Positions 55,860-64,000 of a stretch of DNA of 64,000 nt are shown here, piece by piece. Position 1 is the stretch's first letter; each line of letters opens with the position of its first letter. Source of the DNA: Bettongia penicillata ogilbyi (lineage: Eukaryota; Chordata; Mammalia; Diprotodontia; Potoroidae); assembly GCA_023548195.1 (NCBI GenBank), contig JAJHZJ010000061.1, positions 1,218,771 through 1,282,770 on the forward strand, given 5' to 3'. The notes under the pieces are model-generated. The model did no database searches. It was not told the origin of the DNA and was given only the letters and a program-made list of their open reading frames with translations. Made by a program: the position numbers and the translations under genes.

Positions 55860-56960
55860 TCATTCTTGTGTTTGAAAGTCAAATTTTCTTTTTAGCTCTT
55901 GTCTTTTCATCAAGAATGCTTGAAAGTCCTCTGTTTCATTGAAAGACCATATTTTCCCCTGAAGTATTATACTCAGTTTTGCTGGGTAAGTGATTCTTGG
56001 TTTGAGTCCTAGTTCCTTTGACTTCTGGAATATCCTACTTCATGCCCTTCGATTGCTTAAAGTAGAAGCTGCTAGATCTTGAGTTATCTTGATTTTATTT
56101 CCACAGTACTGGAATTGTTTCTTTCTAGCTGCTTACAATATTTTCTCCTTGAGCTGGGAGTTCTGGAATTTGGCCACAATGTTCCTAGGAGTTTCTCTTT
56201 TTGGATCTCTTTCAGGTGGTGATCGATGGATTCTTTCAATACTTATTTTGCCCTCTGGTTCTAGAATGTCAGGGGAGTTTTCCTTGATAATTTCATGGAA
56301 GATGATGTCTAGGCTCTTTTTTTGATCATGACTTTCAGGTAGTCCCATAATTTTTAAATTGTCTCTCCTGCATCTATTTTCCAGATCAGTTGTTTTTCCC
56401 ATGAGATATTGCACATTCTCTTCCATTTTTTTATTCTTTTGGTTTTGTTTTGTGATTTCTTGGTTTCTCGTAAAGTCATTAGCCTCCATCTGTTCCATTC
56501 TAATTTTGAGAGAACTATTCTCTTCAGTGAGCTTTTGAACCTCTTTTTCCATTTGGCTAATTCTGCTTTTGAAAGCATTCTTCTCCTCATTGGCTTTTTG
56601 AACCTCTTTTGCCAATTGAGTGAGCCTATTTTTCAAGGTGTTATTTTCTTCAGCATTTTTTTGGGTCTCCTTTACCAAGGTATTAACTCGTTTTTCATAC
56701 TTTTCTTGCTTCTCTCTCATTTGTCTTCCCAGTTTTTCCTCCACCTGTCTAACTTGCTTTTCAAAATCTTTTTTGAGCTCTTCCAAGGCCTGAGCCCACC
56801 CAACATCCACCTGGGACGTCAGGGGTCCCGAGGCCCCGCCCTCCACGTCTTTCCCTGATGGCAAGAATATTTCCTCGTCATCAGAACCAAATGGCGGGAA
56901 CATTTGCACCTGCTCAAAAAAGCTCTCTATAGTCTTATTTTTCTTCCCTTTTCTGGGCAT
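55860..56960 (-). pseudogene. HAL1/L1 ORF1, copy C, best preserved, two nonsense codons
   Basis: The longest ORF1 here. The frame from ATG (56960) to the natural TGA (55860-55862) is 1101 bases, 366 codons plus stop, without any frameshift. The first 275 codons are open: N-terminus MPRKGKKNK, then an acidic stretch with SDDEE. A long coiled coil follows (ELKKDFEKQVRQVEEKLGRQ onward, with heptad-like repeats MEKEVQKLTEENSSLKIRME), then the RRM with RRDNLKIMGLPE. The first stop, TAA at 56133-56135, replaces a CAA seen in the other copies; the second, TGA at 56040-56042, replaces TGG. The C-terminal domain (YPAKLS, plus strand near 55980) follows the stops. A truncated protein would keep the trimerisation coil and RRM but lack the C-terminal domain needed for RNA binding in L1. 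Confidence 0.92.
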
Positions 56961-57102
56961 TTTCACAGCCAGTTACTTGACTTCTGAGATTCCTCTCCAC
57001 CCCTGCCTAGATCCACCCAGCTAGTGCTTGGGGTCTGAGATTCAAATGGGCTTTGCGAGGCAGGCGCAGCTGCTATTCAATGTGAGCTTTAGTTCTGGTG
57101 CT

Positions 57103-57316
57103 GGGGTGGGGGCAGGGCCACCTCCCAGACTCAGTTCCCTCAGGGGCTTTATGCAGAGACCTTCATGAATGGAGCATGTGGGGGCGGGGCAGTTTCCCAG
57201 GCTCAGTTTCCTCAGGGGATTTATGCAGAGATCTTCAGTAATGGAATGGGTGGAGCAGGGCCATATCCCAGGCTCAGCTCCCTCAGGGGGTTTATGCAGA
57301 GACTTTCAGTAATGAA
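57103..57316 (-). promoter_or_regulatory. Three tandem 71-72-bp units in the 5' UTR of HAL1 copy C
   Basis: Three units lie head to tail at 57103-57173, 57174-57245 and 57246-57316. Each contains CAG(A/G)CTCAG(T/C)T(C/T)CCTCAGGGG and TTTATGCAGAGA on the plus strand. Copies A and B have a single unit (around 11886-11955 and 53186-53255). In rodent L1, tandem 5' monomers act as the promoter; a similar role is possible but not shown. Confidence 0.75.
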
Positions 57317-57747
57317 GATCCCGCCTGCTCAGGGAGTCCCAGAGGGCCGCCGCTGCTGCCACTGCCCCTGCCTCTGCCTCCACCACTTCCTCCTGAGGGG
57401 GTCCGAGTCATGGAGGCACCCCGCTCCCCTCTCAGACAGCCCAGAAGCGTCTCTCACTGACCTGTAGCGTCTGTGGGCGGAGGGACCTTCCCGACCGCCG
57501 GCGGTTCCGTCCCTGAAGCCTGCCCGGATCTGCTCCTCTGGGGCCACGTCCAGGGCAGTGCTGGGGTGGACTGTGCTTTCCAGGGCACGACGGAACCTGG
57601 GGAGAGCTCTCCAGGGCTCTCTGGAACGGAACTCTCTTCCACTGTGTTTCTGCACACCACGCAGTGATCCAGAACTTGTGGGGAGCTCTTCTTACATTAA
57701 ATCCATGGGCTGTGGGTTCGGAGCTATCATACGTGAGTCTTTCTACT

Positions 57748-57757
57748 CCACCATCTT
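57748..57757 (-). promoter_or_regulatory. YY1-like site at HAL1 5' end (copy C)
   Basis: The minus strand reads AAGATGGTGG; one base differs from the AAGATGGCGG of copies A and B. Confidence 0.45.
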
Positions 57758-58677
57758 GACTCCGCCTCCCCATGGGACCATATTTTAAAAGAAATTAAGG
57801 TAAATGGTGAGAGAGAAATGTAGTGGGAGGAGAGAGGGTGAAATGGAATGGGGTAAATTATATCTCATTCAAGAGGCAAGCAGGAGACTTTTTAGTGGAG
57901 GGAAAAAGAGGAGAGCTGAGGAAAAAAACATGAAGTTTACCCTCATCACATTTGACTAAAGGAAGGAATAAAATGCACACTCATTTTGGTATGAAAACCT
58001 ATCTTACAATACAGGAAAGTGGGGCAGAAGGAGATAAGCAGAGTGGGGGGATGATGGAAGGGAGGGCAGTGGGAGGAGGGAGCAATTTGAAGTCAACACT
58101 CTTGGGGAGGGACAGGATCAAAAGACAGAATAGAAACAATGGGGGGCAGGATAGGATGGAGGGAAATACAGTTAGTCTTACACAACATGACTATTATCGA
58201 AGTCATTTGCAAAACTACACAGATATGGCTTATATTGAATTGCCTGCCTTCCCAAAGGGAATGGGTGGGGAGGGAGGGATGGGGAGAATTTGGAACTCAA
58301 AGTTTTAGGAACAATTGTTTAGTATTGTTGCTACTAGGAAATAAGACATACAGTTAATGAGGAATAGAAAGTCGTCTGGCCCTACAGGACAAAAGAGAAG
58401 ATGGGGACAAGAGAAGGGAGGAAGGATTGAAGAGAGGGCAAATTGGTGATAGGGAAAATCAGAATGCTTGGTGTATTGGGGTGGGGGGAGGGGACAAATG
58501 GGGAGAAAATTTGGAACCCAAAATTTTGTGAAAATGAATGTAAAAAGTTAAATAAATTAAAATTAAAAAAATAAAAAAAATAAAAAAGAAGATTGCTGAT
58601 CCTTCACAAGTTGTTTTCCTTTTAGAAAAGCAGATCTACATTCCTCCCTCCTGTGTATGCCCAGGTTCTTGCTGCTG

Positions 58678-60480
58678 TGGAATGTAAATAATTTAACTAT
58701 ATTGAGTCCCTTATGATTTTTCATGTTTACTTTTTTATGCTTTTCAAGTCCTTTCTTTGAAAGTTAAATTTTACACTTACTTACAATGTTGGCAGTCAGC
58801 ATCCTTGAAAATCCCATTTCATTAAATGTCTATTTTTAAGGATTATACTCAGTTTTGCTAGGTAGGTTATTCTTGGTTGTAATCCTAAGTCATATAAGAA
58901 TATCATATTACAAACTCCTTCAACATGGTAGCTGGTAAACCTTGTCTGATTCTGACAGTGGCTCCATGATATTTGAATGGTTTCTTTCTCAGTGCTTGCA
59001 GTATCTTCTCTTTGACCAAGGAGTTCTGAAATTTAGCTATAAATATTCCTGGGAGTTTTCATTTTCTGGTCTCTTACAGGATGCGATCACCAGATTGTTT
59101 TCAATTTCTATCTTACCCTCTGGTACTAAGATATCAGAGGTAGTTTTTCTTTATAATTTCTTGAAATATGGTATCTAGACTATTTGATTCTGGCTTTCAG
59201 ATAGTCCAATAATTCTTAAATTATCCCTCCTGGATTTATTTTGTAGGTCAGTTGTTTTCTATTTTTCTTTCATTCTTTTTATTTTGTTTTATTGTTTCTT
59301 GATGTCTCATGGAGTTATTGGCTTCCACTTGCCCAATTTCAATTTTTAAAGAACTATTTTCTCCAGTGAGCTTTTGTACCTCTTTTTCCACTTGGCCAAT
59401 TCTGCTTTTTAAGGAGCTGTCTTCAGTGAATTTTTGTGCCTCTTTTGCCACGCTATTGTCTTCATAATTTTCTTCCCTTGCTCTTCTTTACACATTTTTT
59501 TCTATACTATTCTTATTTGATTTTGAAAATTATTTTGAACTCTTCTAGGAATTTCTATTTATCTTTTTTCCTATTCACTTTCTTTTTTCTTTGAGGCTTT
59601 GCTTATATCTCTTTTACATCACTGTCTTTTTCTGAGTTTATGTCTTGATCTTCTCTGTCACCATACTAAGCTTTTTATGGTCAAGTTCATTTTTGTTGTG
59701 TTATTTTTTTCCAGCCTGTTTCCTGACTTTTGAACTTTAACCTAAGTTAGGCTCTGTCCCTAGCGTGGAGAAGCAATGAGGGGGGCATTATCCCAAGCTT
59801 CAGGTTTTTTCAAAACTGTTATTTTCAAAGCTAGTTCCAGGGAGTTGGAAGTTTTTGGTGCTTCCAAGGTAGGTGTTGTCATTTCACTCCTGGCCTAAGC
59901 TCTGATCCTTACAAAAGAAGTGCTCTGATCCTTTGGAATTTTAATACTGTTCCTTGGGCCCCAAGTCTCTTAGGACCAAAAATGATACTTCTTAGGGCCC
60001 CTGCTCTCTTTCAAGACCAAGTTATACTGCTCCTCGTGGGCCTTGCTCCTTCATGACTGAAAGTGCTTCTCTCATCCCTTAAACTGTAACCCGCAAGTGA
60101 GTATAGGTCATGGAGTTGCCAAACAGCATCTATTCCTGCACTGAATGTTAGCACAGGAGTCCCCTATAATCTCAATTCCCTTATCTCATCTCTGACTTGA
60201 AAGCTCCTAAAGCTGTTACTGCTGCTATTGCTACCACAAAGTTCTATCACTAGTATTGCATAAGCATGGGTTCCATGGCAGCCTCTGCCCTTGTGCTATA
60301 GATCTCTCCTTCCCACCTAAAATGTCTTGGGTTAGAAGAATGTCTCACCCTCACCTTTGGTTGGCTCATTCACTCTAGAATTCAATATGAGGCCTTATTT
60401 TAAGTGTTTTGGAGGGGAATATTGGAAGAGCTCAGCTATAGTGCTTTTTCCATTCCAGCATTTTGGCTCACCCCTCTCTT
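58678..60480 (-). repeat. Old HAL1-like element, right half of split copy
   Basis: It begins GGAATGTAAATAATTTAAC, matching GGAATGTAAACTATTCACC at 55790 in copy C, and continues with TGAGTCCCTTATGA and TACTTTTTTATGCTTTTC. The ORF1 remnant follows, then a 5' UTR to about 60480 (minus-strand start near GCCAAAATGCTGGAATGGAA). Because the sequence just beyond ORF1 matches the HAL1 3' UTR, this older element belongs to the same ORF2-less lineage. Confidence 0.62.
58745..59600 (-). pseudogene. HAL1/L1 ORF1 remnant of the old split element
   Basis: A minus-strand open piece at 59248-59451 reads AKEAQKFTEDSSLKSRIGQ, then VEKEVQKLTGENSSLKIEIG and QVEANNSMRHQETIKQNKKN. It is clearly the coiled-coil section found in copies A to C, with many substitutions. 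Downstream, the RRM and C-terminal parts (59230-58760) are recognisable at the DNA level (reversed CAGTTTTGCTAGGTAGGTTA resembles the YPAKLS codons) but broken by stops and indels. It is markedly older than copies A to C, showing that the ORF1-only lineage persisted for a long time. Confidence 0.65.
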
Positions 60481-60489
60481 CTATCTGTA

Positions 60490-60660
60490 GCTCATGCTTA
60501 TACAATACTTTAAGGTTTAGGAGGTACATTACATATATATCATTTGATCCTCACAATTCACAACTCTATTATTCCCCTTTTAGAAACAAGGAAACAATGG
60601 AAACAAGGAAGCACAATGAGTTGTGATGTGCTGAGAATCAAGTGGCTACAGTAGGAGTCT
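60490..60660 (-). repeat. CORE-SINE/MIR fragment
   Basis: On the plus strand: ATACTTTAAGGTTTAGGAGG, ATTTGATCCTCACAATTCAC, CCCCTTTTAGAAACAAGG. This is the reversed MIR 3' part; the head is lost. Confidence 0.5.
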
Positions 60661-60661
60661 A

Positions 60662-60735
60662 TCCATTAGTCAACAAGCATTTATTAAATACCTACTATGT
60701 CCAAAGCACTGGGTACATAGACAAAAGTCCCTCAC
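60662..60735 (+). repeat. Ancient interspersed repeat, start only
   Basis: TCAACAAGCATTTATTAAAT, ACCTACTATGTCCAAAGCAC, TGGGTACATAGACAAAAGTC: only the first part of the family is present. Confidence 0.55.
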
Positions 60736-61029
60736 TGACAGCATTCCATCCACTATGCCATACTCCAGGGAATCTATCTAGTATTTGTCACTACTAGTAA
60801 ACACAAGGAGCTTATAGACTTCTGCTGTCGTTGCTGTTCAGCAGGCTAGTTTAACAGGAAAAGCAAAACTAGTATCTCTTTGACAATAACAAAACAAATA
60901 AGCGTAATGATTTGTAAAGCTCCCAAACTAAAATCCTTTCCCCCTTCTAGTTAGTGCTAGCATTTGGAATTCCCACTATTAGCATCATTCATTATGGGTT
61001 AAGCACAAGCAGGGAGGAATAAGGCATTA
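60736..61029. other. Unassigned non-coding DNA
   Basis: Nothing recognised. Confidence 0.3.
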
Positions 61030-61260
61030 ACCAAGTCAATGAAGTTGACAAGTAAAGTGCTACCCACCTACCTTTATAGATGTGAAACATATACCTGCTA
61101 CTCCAATAACATTTGGTTTCTAGACAAATTCTACCAGTGTAACAAGTGGAAAAAATCTAGTATCCATTGCCCCAATAAGATCTATGATAACATAAGCCAG
61201 TTGGGATGCTGCAACCGGAGACACAGAGAAAGAAAGTCCGATCTGTTGACAATGAGCTAA
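61030..61260 (+). pseudogene. RTE-like LINE polymerase fragment (upstream of the zinc-finger end)
   Basis: The frame starting at 61039 begins KLTSKVLPTYLYRCETYTCY, followed by SNNIWFLDKFYQCNKW. This resembles the block KVLPTLLYGCETWTxYxRHIxxLExFHQRC found in RTE-related LINE polymerases, in front of the region represented at 18450-18790. The two pieces therefore belong to the same kind of element but are separate insertions. The similarity fades after about 35 residues, and the remaining Cys-rich codons up to the stop at 61260 may be chance. No other part of the element is visible nearby. Confidence 0.5.
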
Positions 61261-62094
61261 CATCTCCTAACAACTAAGAAGTAACTGCAGATATCAGGTT
61301 GTGGTATAGTACTCTAAGTGATGACTGGAATTCTTCCCCATCTGCTAGGTCAGAATGGCTCTCTCTCCCCATGATATTGCTATACATTTGAATTATGAGT
61401 TTCTGAATTGGCTTGCTATTTTATAGATCACCCACAGGGTGTGATCAACTTATCTCTGAATAGCAATATACCTTTTTGGACCCCAAAAATAAGTGGGATA
61501 TTTTTTATAATTTAAATTAAGTTGAAATTTTAAATTTTAATTTAAAATTTTAATTAAAAGTTATCAGGCATGTATTTTTTCTCCTCACCCTGCCTCCCTC
61601 CCCAGTTTAAAAGAAAAAAAAACCTTACCTTTTATAGTAAATATGTAGATTTTTATAAAATACTCAAGAAAAACAAATTACAAGATACCTCCCCCAAAAG
61701 TCTCACTCTGCATCCCAAGTCCATTACCTTTCTATTGGACTATGAGTGAATACCATCTCCTCTCGAAACTTGATGGAAATAGTCCAGGATCTGGAACCCA
61801 AGAGCTTTTAGAAAACCATTGCTTCTAGTCCCATGGTCACATCCACCACACTGAGAAGAAACCATTGTGGAGATAGATATAGCCTGGCAATTGCTCCTGT
61901 AGGTACTTACAGCTATAGCTTCTGAAGACTCAGAAAGTAAATTTCTTGCACAAAAGTCCTTGGTACTGTTGAATGGTTCTACATCAGAAACTGATAGGAT
62001 TTTATCAGTGAAACATTAAAGAAAATGTACTATAATATGCCTTGCTTCAGTGCCCTAAGGACCATGGGACCTTTCTATCTGGTTTGCAGCATAT
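61261..62094. other. Unassigned DNA with AT palindrome
   Basis: At 61500-61560 TTTAAATT/AATTTAAA words form an AT-rich inverted stretch. The rest is not recognised. Confidence 0.35.
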
Positions 62095-62212
62095 GCATTG
62101 CCTCCCATTAGAATAAGAGCCCCTTGAAAGCAGCAATTCTCTCACTTTTCTCTTTGTATCCCTAATATTTACCACAGTTGCTTTGCAAATAGTAAGTACT
62201 TTATGCATTTAC
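62095..62212 (+). repeat. L2 LINE 3' end
   Basis: TGCCTCCCATTAGAATAAGA, GCCCCTTGAAAGCAGCAATT, CTTTGTATCCCTAATATTTA, then AATAGTAAGTACTTTATGC. Diverged. Confidence 0.55.
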
Positions 62213-62632
62213 TCATTTGGTTTTCTTCTTTGGCCTTCTGGAATCATGGTTAGTCATTACATTGACTTAATTCTTTCAAAGTTGCCTCTCTTTACAATGT
62301 CATCATTATCGTATAAATTCTTCTCCTGGTTCTGCTCACTTCATTCTACATCAGTTCATTATTTCCAGGTTTCTCTGAAACCATTTTCATAATTTCTTAG
62401 GCAAAATAGTATTACATTCATACAACATAATTAATTTAGCCATTTCCCAAATTGATGGAACATATCCTTAATTTTCAGTTCTTGGTCACTACAAAAAGAG
62501 CTACTATATTTTTGTACATTTGGGATATTTTCCTTTTATCTGATCTCTTTGAGGCATAGGCCTAGAAGAGATATCACTGGATCAGTGCCTTTTTTAAAGC
62601 ATAGTTCCAAATTGTTCTCCAGAAAGGCTCCC
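62213..62632 (-). repeat. L1 LINE 3' fragment
   Basis: On the plus strand, reversed L1 3' wording: TTCTGCTCACTTCATTCTAC, TTGGTCACTACAAAAAGAGC, CCAAATTGTTCTCCAGAAAG. It stops abruptly where a plus-strand L1 tail begins. Confidence 0.7.
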
Positions 62633-63275
62633 CTGTGTGTATGTTTACCCTGTGACCTAGTATGTATCCCAAAGAAAAAAGAATCTATATGTATATCCAC
62701 TCTTTTTGTGAAGGTAAAGAATTAGAAATTGATGGGATGCCTATCAATTGGGAAATGGCTGAACAAATCACAAGATTGTGATAGAATACTATTGTACCTT
62801 AAGAGATAATGAGCAGAATGATTTCAGAAAAACCTGGGAAGACTTCTATGAATGGATGCAAAGTGAAGTGAGCAGAACCAAGAGAACATTGTACACAGAA
62901 ACAAAATTGTAAGGATGATCAACTGTGAAAGACTTGGCTACTCTGATCAAAACAATGATCCCAGATAATTCCAAAGCACTCATGATAAAAAATGTCATTC
63001 ACTTCCACAGAGAGAACTGATGAACTCTGAATACAGACTGAAGCATTGTTTTTTCACTTTATTTTGCTTATTTGGTGTTGTGTGTGTGTGTGTGTGTATG
63101 TGTTTTCTTTTGCAAAATGGCTAATATGGAAATGTGTTTTGCATGACTTCACATGTTTAATCAGCATCAAATTGCTTGCCTTCTCAAGTGGAGAGGTGGG
63201 ATAGGAGGGAGAGAGAGAGAGAATTTGGAACTCAAAATTTAAAAAAATTTAATGTCAAAAAAATTTTTTGATGGG
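62633..63275 (+). repeat. L1 LINE 3' UTR
   Basis: TATCCCAAAGAAAAAAGAAT, CTATCAATTGGGAAATGGCT, GAAGTGAGCAGAACCAAGAG, a (TG)n run (63077-63103), then GAGAATTTGGAACTCAAAAT and an A-rich tail. The end resembles the HAL1 3' end (ATTTGGAACCCAAAATTTTG). Confidence 0.75.
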
Positions 63276-64000
63276 ATGATTGGGAAATATTTAATGAAAT
63301 GTGTATGTAGTTATATATGTGTTGTGTATTTAAAAAAAAAAGAAAGGCCACCAATACTTTCAGGATAGTGGCACTCCCTTTAATCTAATGACTTTCAATG
63401 ACTTTTAAAGGAATTTTCACACCAGACTAAAGGCTATAGTTGACTGGAATTACAAAGAAAAGTTACTAAATTATTTACATCCTTTTACCCAGAGATAGAA
63501 CTACTGGGACTATTTACCTTAAGAACATTATTGACCAAAAGAAAAGACCCACAGGCACAAAAGCATTCCAGAAAGCAATATCTGTAATAATAAGTTGGAA
63601 ACAAAATATGTGATCAACAATGGCTAATGTTTTTATGAGATAATGCAGAGTAAAGAAAGCAAAGTCAAAAATTCAGTGTTTAAAAAGGTAACAGTGAGAG
63701 GCACCAAAACTCTAGTCAAATAGTGTTCAATGTTAGAACCATAATATGGTTCAAATTTGAAGAATCTATTCCTCTTGTTTTCATCAAATTTGCTAGATGA
63801 TACATGTAAAATGCTTTGAAAATGTTAAAATGTTATTTAAAAGTCATAATTAGGAATGTTTATGGGATATCATAAATGGAAACAAAATGTATCAATAAAT
63901 CTAAAAAAGGGGAAAAGTTTTGTCAACTGAAAATATAAATTTATATACAGCACTTTTAAATTTTATGAAGTGCTTTTTCATCATAAATGAGGCAGCAGTC
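63276..64000. other. Unassigned DNA, possible old L1 fragment
   Basis: At about 63475-63640, CCCAGAGATAGAACTACTGG, AAAGACCCACAGGCACAAAA and ATAATAAGTTGGAAACAAAA resemble the late L1 ORF2 region on the plus strand. The rest is AT-rich and not recognised. Confidence 0.35.

Larger units (their letters stand above)
54752..57784 (-). mobile_element. HAL1-type element, copy C, innermost insertion
   Basis: A minus-strand HAL1 element at 54765-57771 (3.0 kb) inserted in the 3' UTR of copy B. Target duplication ATGGGCCCATATT at 54752-54764 and ATGGGACCATATT at 57772-57784 (13 bp, one difference). The intact site is visible in copy A (GGATGGGACCATATC). It starts GGGGAGGCGGAGTCAAGATGG and carries three tandem 71-72-bp units in the 5' UTR, ORF1, a TG-rich run, and a tail of AAAT/AATG repeats in place of poly(A). 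It is the youngest layer of the nest. Confidence 0.9.
52745..58598 (+). mobile_element. HAL1-type element, copy B, split by copy C
   Basis: The element occupies 52759-54764 and 57785-58584, together about 2.8 kb, the same length and layout as copy A. Direct repeats AAAGAAGATTGCTG at 52745-52758 and 58585-58598 (14 bp, identical) define it. It starts GGGGAGGAACCAAGATGGCGG and has ORF1, a CA-rich run, a 3' UTR (GAAATTTGGAACCCAAAATT-type ending), and a poly(A)-like tail at 58550-58584. As in copy A, no ORF2 exists. The two halves join cleanly when copy C is removed, including the sequence GATGGGACCATATT that was its target. Confidence 0.9.
52279..58677 (+). mobile_element. LTR-like insertion splitting the old HAL1, itself split by HAL1 copy B
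   Basis: The insertion consists of 52279-52758 plus 58599-58677, about 560 bp when the nested HAL1 elements are taken out. It begins TGTTAATGAG, contains an AT-rich ATATATAC (52460-52467) and an ATTAAA word (52742-52747), and ends near GTTCTTGCTGCTG. Its junctions show a related short sequence (GGATGTGTAA at left, GGAATGTAA at right), which is probably the duplicated target. The size and the promoter/poly(A)-like words suggest a solo LTR, but the end is not CA, so the class and exact ends are open. Confidence 0.4.

Noticed and set aside
56409..56858. 149-codon plus-strand frame rich in F, L and S
   Set aside because: Antisense of the HAL1 ORF1 coiled coil; the true coding strand is minus.

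Overview
The window is nuclear DNA of a marsupial mammal; the species cannot be told from the sequence. The evidence is the repeat content. There are many copies of tRNA-headed CORE-SINEs of the kind typical of marsupials (head GGGGCAGCTAGGTGG, body CTGTGTGACCTTGGGCAAGTCACTTAA). There are therian L1 elements whose ORF2 tail still resembles placental L1, old L2 and CR1/L3 LINEs, ORF2-less L1 relatives (HAL1 type) and solo retroviral LTRs. No intact host protein-coding gene, rRNA, tRNA or CRISPR array was found. Almost every long open frame lies inside a transposon, a microsatellite, or the antisense of one. The window is best read as intergenic or deep intronic DNA.

Layout. 1-9 kb: mostly old unassigned DNA, with an L2 3' end, a long ancient repeat, two minus-strand CORE-SINEs near 6.0-6.5 kb and an L2 body near 8 kb. 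9-11.3 kb: two L2 3' regions, one split by two LTR insertions (9.59-9.98 and 10.09-10.84 kb). 11.4-14.3 kb: a complete 2.8-kb HAL1-type element on the plus strand with a perfect 16-bp target-site duplication. 15-22.5 kb: SINEs, an LTR with CCAAT, TATA and poly(A) signals (about 17.2-18.2 kb), an RTE-like LINE tail ending in a zinc-finger motif (18.45-18.85 kb), a 170-bp repeat pair and a CR1/L3 tail. 23.5-29 kb: L1 remnants, including a minus/plus pair with a solo LTR in the plus copy, then a CR1 reverse-transcriptase fragment. 29-42 kb: SINEs and two more solo LTRs of the 10-kb family. 42.4-45.8 kb: an old minus-strand L1 lacking most of its reverse transcriptase. 46-52 kb: the quietest, mostly unassigned part.

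52-60.5 kb is the most striking stretch. An old minus-strand HAL1-like element is split by an LTR-like insertion. That insertion is split by a plus-strand HAL1 element (14-bp duplication), which is itself split by a minus-strand HAL1 element (13-bp duplication). The innermost copy carries three tandem 71-72-bp units in its 5' UTR, where the other copies have one. 60.5-64 kb holds a SINE, an RTE-like fragment and a second opposed pair of L1 tails.

How the parts relate. The HAL1-type elements encode only an ORF1-like RNA-binding protein and are damaged in every copy here. They share their 3' end with L1, so they most likely depended on L1 reverse transcriptase. The SINEs appear to have used RTE-type LINEs: their 3' ends resemble the terminal sequence of the RTE-like LINE in this window.
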